This document shows, piece by piece, positions 7,571 through 15,039 of a stretch of DNA of 64,000 bases. Within the stretch, counting starts at the first letter, position 1, and each line of letters begins with the position of its first letter. The translations under genes and the position numbers were made by a program. Source of the DNA: Pontibacter virosus (lineage in GTDB: Bacteria > Bacteroidota > Bacteroidia > Cytophagales > Hymenobacteraceae); assembly GCF_003096355.1 (NCBI RefSeq), contig NZ_QEKI01000005.1, positions 62,001 to 126,000 on the forward strand, read 5' to 3'. The notes below the pieces were generated by a model. The model was not told the DNA's origin, searched no databases, and saw only the letters and a program-made list of their open reading frames with translations.

Positions 7571-8269
7571 ATGCCACTCTACCTGTACCTGAACATTTTC
7601 ACCATTCTGTTTCCCTTGTTGCTCTCTTTCGACAAGAAAGTGGCTTTTTATAAGAACTGGCCCTGCCTGTGGCCGGCCATCGTCATCAACGCAGTACTGT
7701 TCATGATCTGGGACGAGCTCTTCACGCAGGCAGGTATATGGGGCTTTAATCCGGAATACCTGGTAGGCATCTACCTCTTCAATTTGCCGCTTGAAGAGGT
7801 GCTTTTCTTCATCACAGTGCCCTACGCCTGTGTGTTCATCTATGAATGCCTGAACGCGTACATCACCAAAGACCTGTTGCAGCCTTATACCAAAGCGATA
7901 ACCTTTGCACTTATACCTGTGCTTTTGCTTCTGGCGGTTTTCAATCTCGAGAAACTCTATACTTCCATCACCTTCACCTTGCTGGCAGTGATGCTGGGGG
8001 TGCATTACTACTTTTTTAACACACAGCGGCTGGGTCGTTTCTATCTGGCCTACATCGTGCATCTTGTGCCATTCCTGCTCGTGAACGGCGTACTGACCTA
8101 TTTGCCGATCGTGTGGTATAACAACAGTCACAACCTAAGTTTGCGCATTGTGTCTATACCGGTGGAGGACACCATGTACTCGATGTTGATGCTTTTACTT
8201 ACGATTTCGATATACGAAGGCTTAAAACAGCGCTTCGCTGTTAAACATTATCAACCCTTGGCTGTATAA
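7571..8269 (+). CDS. Lycopene cyclase, CrtYcd membrane type
   Basis: 232 residues with about seven hydrophobic helices. Two copies of the PxE(E/D) motif of the heterodimeric/fused CrtYc-CrtYd cyclase family are seen: NLPLEEVLFF near residue 72 and SIPVEDTMYS near residue 199, one per ancestral half. The enzyme folds the ends of lycopene into beta rings in the membrane. This family is common in Bacteroidota and unrelated to the FAD-dependent CrtY. It supplies beta-carotene for CrtZ and CrtW. Confidence 0.9.
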   Translation: MPLYLYLNIFTILFPLLLSFDKKVAFYKNWPCLWPAIVINAVLFMIWDELFTQAGIWGFNPEYLVGIYLFNLPLEEVLFFITVPYACVFIYECLNAYITKDLLQPYTKAITFALIPVLLLLAVFNLEKLYTSITFTLLAVMLGVHYYFFNTQRLGRFYLAYIVHLVPFLLVNGVLTYLPIVWYNNSHNLSLRIVSIPVEDTMYSMLMLLLTISIYEGLKQRFAVKHYQPLAV

Positions 8270-8275
8270 AGGAAT

Positions 8276-9127
8276 ATGCGAAACCTTCAAGTCACGATCG
8301 ATTCTAACTCAGGCTTTTGCTTCGGCGTGGTCTATGCCATCCAGATGGCCGAAGACCTGCTCGACGAGCAAGGGTATCTCTATTGCCTGGGTGATATCGT
8401 GCACAACGACGTGGAGGTGGAGCGCCTGCAGAAGCGGGGCCTGCGCATTATCGATCACGACCAGCTGAGGGAGCTACGGGAAGAGGCTGTTTTGATCCGT
8501 GCGCACGGCGAACCGCCTGCTACCTATCACATCGCCATGCAGAATAACCTGACTTTGATAGACGCTTCCTGTCCGGTGGTGCTCAAACTGCAGAACCGCA
8601 TCAAGACGTCGTATGACAAAGACGAGCGCATTTTTATCTACGGCAAGCACGGGCATGCCGAAGTGATGGGCCTGTTAGGGCAGACGAGCAACAAGGCAGT
8701 CGTTTTTGAAAATCTGGATGAGCTGATGCAGCACGAACTGCCGTCGAAAATCACGCTCTACAGCCAGACGACCAAGAGCACCAACAGTTTCTACAATATA
8801 AAAGGCACACTCGAGCAAAAAGGCTACGAAGTAGACGCCAACGACACCATCTGCCGACAGGTATCGAACCGAGACAAAGACCTTCGGAAGTTTGCCGCTC
8901 AATTCGATAAGATTATCTTCGTGTCGGGCACCAAGTCGAGTAATGGCAAAGTGCTCTACCAGGTATGCAAAGATACCAACCCTGCCACGTACTTTGTGTC
9001 AAAGGTAGAAGAGCTGCAACCTGAGTGGTTTGCTGATGGCGACAAAGTAGGTATATGCGGCGCAACTTCAACGCCGATGTGGCTGATGGAGGAGGTGCGC
9101 GATATTCTGCTGCGGGAAGCAGTATAA
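8276..9127 (+). CDS. ispH: 4-hydroxy-3-methylbut-2-enyl diphosphate reductase IspH
   Basis: 283 residues. The three Fe-S cysteines sit in conserved settings: SGFCFGVVYA near residue 15, DASCPVVLKLQ near residue 100 and GICGATSTP near residue 262. QTTKSTNSF holds the conserved Thr/Ser active-site residues. IspH is the last step of the MEP pathway and makes IPP and DMAPP. Placed six bases after the cyclase gene, it links precursor supply to carotenoid synthesis. Confidence 0.96.
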   Translation: MRNLQVTIDSNSGFCFGVVYAIQMAEDLLDEQGYLYCLGDIVHNDVEVERLQKRGLRIIDHDQLRELREEAVLIRAHGEPPATYHIAMQNNLTLIDASCPVVLKLQNRIKTSYDKDERIFIYGKHGHAEVMGLLGQTSNKAVVFENLDELMQHELPSKITLYSQTTKSTNSFYNIKGTLEQKGYEVDANDTICRQVSNRDKDLRKFAAQFDKIIFVSGTKSSNGKVLYQVCKDTNPATYFVSKVEELQPEWFADGDKVGICGATSTPMWLMEEVRDILLREAV

Positions 9128-9335
9128 GGTATAGCCTAAGGTATAATAGGAATAAAAGTCTGAGTGATTGCAGGCCTAGGCAGAGATACTGCAGTTGTAG
9201 CCATTTTAAAATATGCCGAGGGAAATAGGTGATATTAAGCTTAGAATCTAGGCAGGTATAGTATAAACTGAACTTTCTGACACATGGATGGTTCAGGTAT
9301 AAGTATTGGCAAGGTACAGCCGTTTCAAAAATCTA

Positions 9336-10025
9336 ATGGCGAAAACAATCAAACGAGATAACAGAGGAATAGCCATCGCCGCCATCATCGTGTCGTGCTG
9401 GTTTGGCTTGCTTGCATACCTGCTGCGCTTCCCAGTTGACTTCGCTTCGCCGCTGCCCTACCTGTTCCTGTTGTTGCAGATGCACCTGTACACGGGCCTG
9501 TTTATCACCGCCCACGACGCCATGCACGGCGTGGTGGCTCCCGGTCGACCCAAACTAAATCGCTTTATCGGCACTGTTACCGCTTTTCTCTTTGCCTATA
9601 ACTGGTACCCGCGACTTTTGCCAAAGCATCACCAACACCACAGGCATGTCGCCACTGAGGAAGACCCGGACTACCATCACGGTTCCTTCTGGCCCTGGTA
9701 CTATAGCTTTCTCAAGAACTACATCACCTGGTGGCAGATCGTGCTGATGGCCATTACCTATAATGTGCTGCAGCTGTTTTTCCCGATTGAGAATGTCATC
9801 ATGTTCTGGATGGTGCCGGCTATACTGGCTACATTCCAGCTATTCTACTTTGGTACCTACCTGCCGCACCGCGGTGAACATGCTCCAGATAACCGACATA
9901 AGTCCGGCACGCAGTCCAAAAACCATGTGTGGGCCTTTGTGAGCTGCTACTTCTTTGGCTACCACTACGAGCACCACGACAAACCATACCTGCCGTGGTG
10001 GCAGTTGTACAAAGCAAAAGGGTAG
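9336..10025 (+). CDS. crtW: Beta-carotene ketolase CrtW
   Basis: From the ATG at 9336 the product is 229 residues with four hydrophobic helices and the three histidine boxes of membrane desaturases: HDAMHG, HHQHHRHVATEEDPDYHH and HYEHHDKPYLPWW. The last two are typical of CrtW, which introduces 4-keto groups on beta rings. A TTG at 9306 would add ten residues without conservation, so the ATG is preferred. A 208-bp gap from ispH suggests its own promoter or later recruitment to the cluster. Confidence 0.88.
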   Translation: MAKTIKRDNRGIAIAAIIVSCWFGLLAYLLRFPVDFASPLPYLFLLLQMHLYTGLFITAHDAMHGVVAPGRPKLNRFIGTVTAFLFAYNWYPRLLPKHHQHHRHVATEEDPDYHHGSFWPWYYSFLKNYITWWQIVLMAITYNVLQLFFPIENVIMFWMVPAILATFQLFYFGTYLPHRGEHAPDNRHKSGTQSKNHVWAFVSCYFFGYHYEHHDKPYLPWWQLYKAKG

Positions 10026-10050
10026 CCGAAATAAATCAGCTACCTTTTTC
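10016..10050 (+). terminator. Terminator overlapping the crtW stop codon
   Basis: GGTAGC at 10021-10026, which includes the TAG stop, pairs with GCTACC at 10039-10044, flanked by AAA/TTTTT. A short but T-tailed hairpin. Confidence 0.5.
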
Positions 10051-10071
10051 TGTTTTTGAGGTATAAGCGCC

Positions 10072-10422
10072 TTAGTGCATTTTAGAATCCTTGCGGCAGC
10101 AATCGTCCAGTTTGTTGTAGGCACGCGGCGTGGCTGGTTTGTCGTCTGCATCGTAGCCTGTGTCGTTCACAGCCTTGCGGATCTTGTCTTCATTGGTCTT
10201 CTTCGGATCATAGGACACAGTCAGCATTTTGGAATCCACATCCAGGTTTGATTTTTTAACGCCTTTCTCGTAGGCCATGGTTTTTTCAAGGCTCTTCTTG
10301 CACATACCACACACAGCCGAGGTTTTGATCTGGATGGTTTTCTCATTGCCATTTTGAGCTTGTGCGCTGAGCGTAGCAAAGAACATCACGAGTGCTAAAC
10401 TAAGGTTTCTGAAGATTTTCAT
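10072..10422 (-). CDS. Exported heavy-metal-associated (HMA) domain protein
   Basis: 116 residues with a signal peptide (LSLALVMFFATLSAQAQ) and an HMA ferredoxin-like domain carrying AVCGMCKKSLEK, the metal-binding CxxC at C38/C41. A second Cys pair, DDCC, lies near the C-terminus before a short MH tail. HMA domains bind Cu(I) or similar soft metals; this one would act in the periplasm or at the envelope. It is downstream of a TonB receptor with an unusual ACC motif and an HYC-type small protein, together suggesting metal capture or delivery. Confidence 0.88.
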   Translation of the reverse strand: MKIFRNLSLALVMFFATLSAQAQNGNEKTIQIKTSAVCGMCKKSLEKTMAYEKGVKKSNLDVDSKMLTVSYDPKKTNEDKIRKAVNDTGYDADDKPATPRAYNKLDDCCRKDSKMH

Positions 10423-10507
10423 AATGTGAATTACTATTGTTTAAGGTTAAATATATGATAATGATTTTTTATACTGAAGCTGGTGTAGTTGTGCAAAGGA
10501 TGTGCCG

Positions 10508-12730
10508 TTACTCAATCTTAAAGCGGATACCTGCATAAATAACTCTGCCGGTGATCGGTCCCCACACCATGCTGGCGTCGAAATCAGCGCCGAAGGGATT
10601 GTCAGCTCCCCTGATAGCGTCCGGCTGTCGGAAGTTCAACAGGTTCTCGCCGCCCACATAAAGCTCCCAGCGCTTAAAGGCTCGGGATACCTGCCCATTC
10701 AAAGTATAGAAAGCATCCGACTTCCGTACATTTGCTGCACCACTGTGGTCTTCCATGTAAGCCAGTGGCATCTGCCCGAAGTACTGCGTCGTCAGGTCGG
10801 CGCGCCACTTGTCGAATGGCGTGGCAAAGCCGAGGTTCACAAAGAAGCGGTGCTGCGGAATCATCGGTCGCTGTTGCAGGCTGCCGTTGTAGGTAGTCTG
10901 CACGTCGAAGTACTTATAGGCCGTCTTCACGTCAAAGCCTTTCAGCACCTCGTACTGCAGCTCCGCCTGGAAGCTGCGGGAGAAGGAGCGGCCCTGCAGG
11001 TTGTAAAACTCCACCTGGTTGGCGCTGCTGTACATGTCGGCCACCACCTGGTTCTGGAACGTGGTATAGTAGTAGTCGGTGATGAAAGCGCCCGGTCGTC
11101 CGCCCAACTCAAAGTACTGCGTAAAGGAACCGCCCAGGTTCCAGGCCTTTTCTGGTTCCAAGGTTTCCCGGAACGCAAAGACACGATTGCTGACCAAAGC
11201 AGCCGTGTTTTCTGCAATCGGGTTGGCGACCCGGAAGCCCTTGCCTGTCGCCACGCGGAAAATAGTGTTGGGCGTGAGGTCATACTTTACATTCAAACGC
11301 GGGGTGAATACTGTGCCATAGAGGTTATGCAAGTCGGTGCGGGCGCCGGCCACAATGGTCAGGTTCTCCGCGTTGTTGAAGATGTATTCCGCAAAAATAC
11401 CTGGCACACGCTCGGTACGTGCCAACCTGGTTTGCTCCAGTCGCTCGGTATAGTCATCATACAAAAAGCTGGCACCTACTTTATAGGTATGGCCGGTGTG
11501 CCCGATGATAGACTGGAAGATAAAACGAAGGTCGCCGGTGTTCTGCTCTCCGTTGTAGTGGCGGCGGCCATAGAGGGAGCTGAACTTGTGGTGCACGCCT
11601 GAGGAGATGAAACCCAAGCTCTGGTACGGCTTGCCCGGGAAGGTGTAGGATGTCTTGTTGTAGAAGGACAGGCGGTCTGTCTCGGACTCCGTTCCGTAAC
11701 GTTGAGTCGGGCTCACGGGCTCGCCTTTTGTGTAGTCCATCTGCCCGCCCAGCTTTGTCTCGCGCAGGGCGTTAAAGCCAAACTCCGATACCCAGGTGTC
11801 GCCATGCTTATACTTCCACTTATTATAAACGTTATGGTGCGTGCCCAGCGCCAGGTCCATGAAGCCGTCCTTGTTGCGGTCCACGCGGTTGCCCAGGTGG
11901 TCGCTGTGTAGCATCAGGAGCGTGCTCCACTTCGGACTCACTTGCGCCGACACGTTCAGGTTGGCATCAAACTTAGCCAGACTGTTACCATACAGGTTCA
12001 GGTATAGGCGTTCGGTTTTTTCAGGATCCCGCAGCTTTACGTTCACTTGTCCCGAAATCGATTCGTAGCCGTTGAGCACCGAGCCCATCCCTTTAATAAT
12101 ATCAATCGACTCGATGTAAGTGCCGGACAGGTAGTTGAGGCGGTAGGGGGTAGAGAGGCCGCGCAGGGCGGGTACGTTGTCGGTGGTGAGCAAGGTATAG
12201 GACCCGTCCAGCCCCAGCATCTGGATCTGTTTGGCACCCGATACCGCGTCGGTCGTTGTGACTTCCACCGAGGCATTGGTCTCAAAGCTTTCCGCCAGGT
12301 TACAGCAAGCGGACTTCTCCAGGTCGCGGTTCGTGATGATCTGGGAGTTGGTAGGTGTAAGGGCGGAGTAGCGCGTCTGTTGTCCTTCCACCACGACCTC
12401 TTTAAGAGAGCCCGTGGAGGTCAGCGCGACAGTGACAGCGGTTTTGCCGCTCACATCGATGGTGTCGGCCTTGTAGCCCAGGTAGGAGACAATTATTTCG
12501 GAGGTAGCGGCATCTGCCAGTTGCAGTGTGAAGTTGCCGGCTGCATCCGTGGAGGTGCCTTTTGTGGTGCCCCTCCAGACAGCGCTGACCCCGATCAAAG
12601 GGGAATTGTTGGTCTTGTCTACCACTTTGCCGGACAACCGCTGGGCAGCGGCAGGGTATAGGATGCTTATAAAGAGTGCGAGCGTCCCGAAGATCCGGTA
12701 GAATTGCCGCGCAGGTATGGTGAAACACAT
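10508..12730 (-). CDS. TonB-dependent receptor with carboxypeptidase-D-like N-terminal domain
   Basis: 740 residues: signal peptide, a CarboxypepD_reg-like domain (SGKVVDKTNNSPLIGVSAVW... about residues 31-110), a plug domain (about 130-230, with SACCNLAESFETNASVEV) and a 22-strand barrel ending in a terminal aromatic/hydrophobic strand (VIYAGIRFKIE). Such receptors import metal complexes or other solutes across the outer membrane using TonB energy. The paired cysteines in the plug and the neighbouring HMA and HYC_CC_PP genes favour a copper-like substrate; that is inference. It starts 78 bp after the HYC gene stop and precedes the HMA gene by 85 bp. Confidence 0.92.
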   Translation of the reverse strand: MCFTIPARQFYRIFGTLALFISILYPAAAQRLSGKVVDKTNNSPLIGVSAVWRGTTKGTSTDAAGNFTLQLADAATSEIIVSYLGYKADTIDVSGKTAVTVALTSTGSLKEVVVEGQQTRYSALTPTNSQIITNRDLEKSACCNLAESFETNASVEVTTTDAVSGAKQIQMLGLDGSYTLLTTDNVPALRGLSTPYRLNYLSGTYIESIDIIKGMGSVLNGYESISGQVNVKLRDPEKTERLYLNLYGNSLAKFDANLNVSAQVSPKWSTLLMLHSDHLGNRVDRNKDGFMDLALGTHHNVYNKWKYKHGDTWVSEFGFNALRETKLGGQMDYTKGEPVSPTQRYGTESETDRLSFYNKTSYTFPGKPYQSLGFISSGVHHKFSSLYGRRHYNGEQNTGDLRFIFQSIIGHTGHTYKVGASFLYDDYTERLEQTRLARTERVPGIFAEYIFNNAENLTIVAGARTDLHNLYGTVFTPRLNVKYDLTPNTIFRVATGKGFRVANPIAENTAALVSNRVFAFRETLEPEKAWNLGGSFTQYFELGGRPGAFITDYYYTTFQNQVVADMYSSANQVEFYNLQGRSFSRSFQAELQYEVLKGFDVKTAYKYFDVQTTYNGSLQQRPMIPQHRFFVNLGFATPFDKWRADLTTQYFGQMPLAYMEDHSGAANVRKSDAFYTLNGQVSRAFKRWELYVGGENLLNFRQPDAIRGADNPFGADFDASMVWGPITGRVIYAGIRFKIE

Positions 12731-12808
12731 AAATCGTAATCGCTTAAATTTTCAGAATGCAGGTATAGACACAGGCTTAGCGCCTTGCCGTTGGGGCAAA
12801 CTGAGAGT

Positions 12809-13228
12809 CTAGACGATCAAGATGTGCAGGGAATGCAGCAGTTGGCGTCCGTACAGCGGTGGAGAGCTGTCGGAATAGGTGAGGATGCGCTGGTCAGTGG
12901 CTACTGCCGGTGCCCAGGTGGTAAAAAGTGGCGTGAATGCAGCCGCAAAGAATACCGGAACCTCTAATGAGAGGCTTTTAATAGAAGAAACCGGTTCCAG
13001 CTTTTCGAAAGAAAGCTCCGTTGTGCAACAGTCGTCTTCAGCGGCCTTCTGTTCTTGATTATCCTGTGTGTCAGGTGCTTGACAGCAACCATCCGCTTGC
13101 TCCTGCGCGGCCGTCATCTTTAGGCCGGTCATCAAGCAAAGCTGTTCGCTCAAGGCCACGCCAAAAGAGCCCATTAAAATGCTTAAGGTCAGCAGCAATG
13201 TAACCGTATGGCGGATGGTCTGATTCAC
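12809..13228 (-). CDS. HYC_CC_PP-like small cysteine-rich protein
   Basis: 139 residues from a GTG start; no in-frame ATG lies before it. It has an N-terminal hydrophobic helix, a first Cys (EQLCLMTG), two Cys pairs (DGCCQAP and DDCCTTE), a second hydrophobic stretch, and a C-terminal SPPLYGRQLLHSLHILIV segment. This pattern fits the Bacteroidota family known as HYC_CC_PP, commonly found beside metal-related TonB receptors, though here the His-Tyr-Cys element is only approximate. It heads the leftward TonB receptor/HMA gene set. A TATATTTG -7 element lies only five bases before the start codon, so the transcript may be nearly leaderless or the true start further in. Confidence 0.72.
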   Translation of the reverse strand: MNQTIRHTVTLLLTLSILMGSFGVALSEQLCLMTGLKMTAAQEQADGCCQAPDTQDNQEQKAAEDDCCTTELSFEKLEPVSSIKSLSLEVPVFFAAAFTPLFTTWAPAVATDQRILTYSDSSPPLYGRQLLHSLHILIV

Positions 13229-13232
13229 ATCA

Positions 13233-13240
13233 CAAATATA
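13233..13240 (-). promoter_or_regulatory. Possible -7 element for the HYC/TonB receptor gene set
   Basis: On the minus strand the sequence reads TATATTTG, a match to TAnnTTTG. A TTTG lies at 13265-13268, but with a 24-bp spacer, longer than the usual 19-21. The GTGGT-aaaa-GTGGG pair at 13252-13265 occupies the spacer. Confidence 0.4.
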
Positions 13241-13251
13241 CGGATAAACCT

Positions 13252-13326
13252 CCCACTTTTACCACAAACTTTATCCACTCGCGGGATAGCCCCCCACTTT
13301 GTCCCACATTCTCCACTTTGTCCCAC
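13252..13326 (-). promoter_or_regulatory. Inverted array of seven GTGGN (MraZ-like) boxes
   Basis: Read on the minus strand, GTGG boxes lie at 13322-13326, 13312-13316, 13303-13307, 13293-13297, 13274-13278, 13261-13265 and 13252-13256. The first four are phased at 10, 9 and 10 bp with acaaa spacers, and AAAGTGG recurs. The last pair, GTGGT-aaaa-GTGGG, is nearly identical to the pair in front of mraZ. MraZ of E. coli binds TGGGN repeats with 5-nt spacers and mycoplasma MraZ binds AAAGTG(T/G). These boxes face the HYC/TonB receptor genes. Confidence 0.6.
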
Positions 13327-13394
13327 TTTTGCTGAAAACATGATGCGACGTGTACTAGCTACACCTATTTATGGTATTAATTAATTGATTTTCA

Positions 13395-13410
13395 GTATAT
13401 TATAATATAC
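13395..13410. repeat. Perfect 16-bp palindrome in AT-rich centre
   Basis: GTATATTATAATATAC is self-complementary over its full length and sits midway between the two box arrays, in the most AT-rich part of the spacer (about 13368-13440). Could be an operator, a cruciform-prone site or part of an unwinding region. Confidence 0.6.
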
Positions 13411-13455
13411 AGTCTCTCGTATATTAACGAAAGGTGATATTTTCTGCAAATAAAC

Positions 13456-13527
13456 TTATCCGCAAAATGAAGGTCCGAAATGTGGATAATGTGGATAAGT
13501 GGGGTGGATAACCATAATTTATCCACA
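13456..13527. promoter_or_regulatory. Cluster of DnaA-box matches
   Basis: Perfect matches to the DnaA box TTATCCACA occur at 13481-13489 and 13490-13498 (both as TGTGGATAA) and 13519-13527. One-mismatch copies are TTATCCGCA at 13456-13464 and GGTGGATAA at 13503-13511; TTATCCACT lies further left at 13271-13279. Several overlap the GTGGN boxes, so the same bases could serve MraZ, DnaA or both. Confidence 0.55.
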
Positions 13528-13529
13528 AA

Positions 13530-13554
13530 GTGGTAAAAAGTGGGAGATTGTGGT
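13530..13554 (+). promoter_or_regulatory. mraZ: MraZ operator: three GTGGN boxes with exact 5-nt spacers
   Basis: GTGGT (13530-13534), GTGGG (13540-13544) and GTGGT (13550-13554) recur with a 10-bp period, the arrangement bound by MraZ in its own promoter in other bacteria. The last box overlaps the -33 element, so binding should block transcription of the dcw cluster. Confidence 0.75.
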
Positions 13555-13583
13555 TGCGGTCTTTTGGTGAATCGTTACATTTG
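13553..13583 (+). promoter_or_regulatory. Bacteroidota-type promoter of mraZ/dcw
   Basis: GTTG at 13553-13556 (consensus TTTG), a 19-bp spacer, then TACATTTG at 13576-13583, an exact match to TAnnTTTG. The mraZ ATG follows about 32 bp after the expected transcription start. Confidence 0.75.
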
Positions 13584-13621
13584 TATACTCCGAAAACTAT
13601 ACGGACTCAACTGTCATATAC

Positions 13622-14089
13622 ATGAACTTCCTGTCTGGCGAATACGAATGCAAGATCGATCCGAAGGGGAGGCTGGTTTTACCTGCAAAGATAAAAACCA
13701 ACCTGCCGGAGGCGTCTGGCAATCATGTCGTGCTGACAAGAGGCTTCGAACCTTGCCTTGTGCTCTACCCGAAATCCGAGTGGAAGACGATTTACGACAA
13801 GGTGGCGGGTTTGAACGAGTTTAACGAGGAGTACCGCCAGTTTCAGCGCAACTTCTTCCGCGGCAACACGGAGATCGAACTGGACGGCACGGGTCGCTTC
13901 ATTGTGCCTCGTACCATGGCACGCTTCGCCGATCTGGAGAAGGAGGCGATTGTGGTAGGTCTGGGCAACCGTGTCGAGATCTGGAACCCGGACAGGTATG
14001 AGGACTTCCTGATCAAGGACCAGCAGAGTTTCTCGCAACTGGCCGAGAAGTTTTTAGGGGATAAACCGGCGGAAGCGCCTTTGATTTAA
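13622..14089 (+). CDS. mraZ: Transcriptional regulator MraZ
   Basis: 155 residues with two SpoVT-AbrB-like MraZ repeats, each with the core Dx(K/T)GR: KIDPKGRLVLPAKIK near residue 11 and ELDGTGRFIVPRTMARF near residue 86. MraZ forms ring-shaped oligomers that bind direct repeats upstream of its own gene and tune dcw transcription. The promoter with matching boxes lies directly upstream. The TAA stop overlaps the ATG of rsmH, giving translational coupling. Confidence 0.97.
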   Translation: MNFLSGEYECKIDPKGRLVLPAKIKTNLPEASGNHVVLTRGFEPCLVLYPKSEWKTIYDKVAGLNEFNEEYRQFQRNFFRGNTEIELDGTGRFIVPRTMARFADLEKEAIVVGLGNRVEIWNPDRYEDFLIKDQQSFSQLAEKFLGDKPAEAPLI

Positions 14090-14991
14090 TGGAGTACCAC
14101 AGACCGGTCATGCTGCAGGAATGCATCGACGCACTGGCCATCAAACCAGATGGCGTGTATGTGGATGTGACATTTGGAGGCGGCGGGCACTCCAGGGTAA
14201 TCGCGAGCAAACTGACAACAGGTCAGCTTTACTCGTTTGACCAGGACCGCGACGCCGAGGAGCAGTCGAAGAAGATCGACAGCGCGGCTTTCACGTTTGT
14301 GCGCGCCAATTTCCGGGACCTGAAAAAGTACCTGCGCCTGTACCGCGTGAAAGAAGTGGATGGCATTCTGGCTGATTTGGGCGTATCGTCGCACCAATTT
14401 GACGAAGCCGAAAGAGGTTTCTCCACCCGTTTCGACGGACCGCTGGATATGCGCATGGACCCGGAGACAGGTATACCGGCAAGCGAGGTAGTGAACACCT
14501 ACAGCCAGGAGCAGCTGCACAAGATCTTCGGGATTTATGGCGAAGTGAAAAACGCCAAGACGCTGGCTGGTGTGATCGTGTCGCAGAGAGCCCGCCAACC
14601 GATCGAGACGATCGGGGAGTTTAAACAAGCCATCAGCTCCTGTACCCCCCGTGGAAAGGAGAACAAATATTTGGCGCAAGTGTTTCAGGCGCTTCGCATA
14701 GAAGTAAACGACGAGCTGAAGGCGCTCGAGGAAATGCTGGAGCAGGCGGCTGAAGTGCTCAAGCCTGGCGGAAGATTGGTGGTGATGTCTTACCACTCGC
14801 TCGAAGACCGGCTGGTGAAGAACTTCATCGCCAAAGGCAAGTTCTTCGGCGAAGTGGAGAAAGACCTGTTCGGCAACGAGAAAAAACCGCTCGACGCCGT
14901 TAGCCGCAAGCCGATCACAGCCTCCGAGCAGGAGTTGCTAGAGAACAGCCGCTCACGCAGCGCCAAACTAAGAATCGCAGAGAAGAGATAG
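14089..14991 (+). CDS. rsmH: 16S rRNA m4C1402 methyltransferase RsmH
   Basis: 300 residues. The SAM motif VDVTFGGGGHSRVIASKL and the family signatures ILADLGVSSHQFDEAERGFSTRFDGPLDMRMD and VMSYHSLEDRLVK are all present. It N4-methylates C1402 of 16S rRNA in the ribosomal P site. Second gene of the dcw cluster, coupled to mraZ by a one-base stop/start overlap. Confidence 0.97.
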   Translation: MEYHRPVMLQECIDALAIKPDGVYVDVTFGGGGHSRVIASKLTTGQLYSFDQDRDAEEQSKKIDSAAFTFVRANFRDLKKYLRLYRVKEVDGILADLGVSSHQFDEAERGFSTRFDGPLDMRMDPETGIPASEVVNTYSQEQLHKIFGIYGEVKNAKTLAGVIVSQRARQPIETIGEFKQAISSCTPRGKENKYLAQVFQALRIEVNDELKALEEMLEQAAEVLKPGGRLVVMSYHSLEDRLVKNFIAKGKFFGEVEKDLFGNEKKPLDAVSRKPITASEQELLENSRSRSAKLRIAEKR

Positions 14992-15039
14992 CGAATGCAG
15001 AAATAAAATTAACAACAGTGTAGTAACCTAAACTTAACT

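Larger units (their letters stand above)
13229..13621. other. 393-bp control region between the HYC gene and mraZ
   Basis: No gene. It contains two opposed arrays of GTGGN boxes (seven on each strand), DnaA-box matches, an AT-rich centre with a perfect 16-bp palindrome, and a Bacteroidota-type promoter for mraZ; each is listed separately. It is by far the densest regulatory stretch of the window. Confidence 0.8.

Noticed and set aside
10502..11602. 366-codon plus-strand open frame
   Set aside because: Fully antisense to the TonB receptor gene; its low-complexity V/H/G composition reflects the GC-rich third positions of the real gene.
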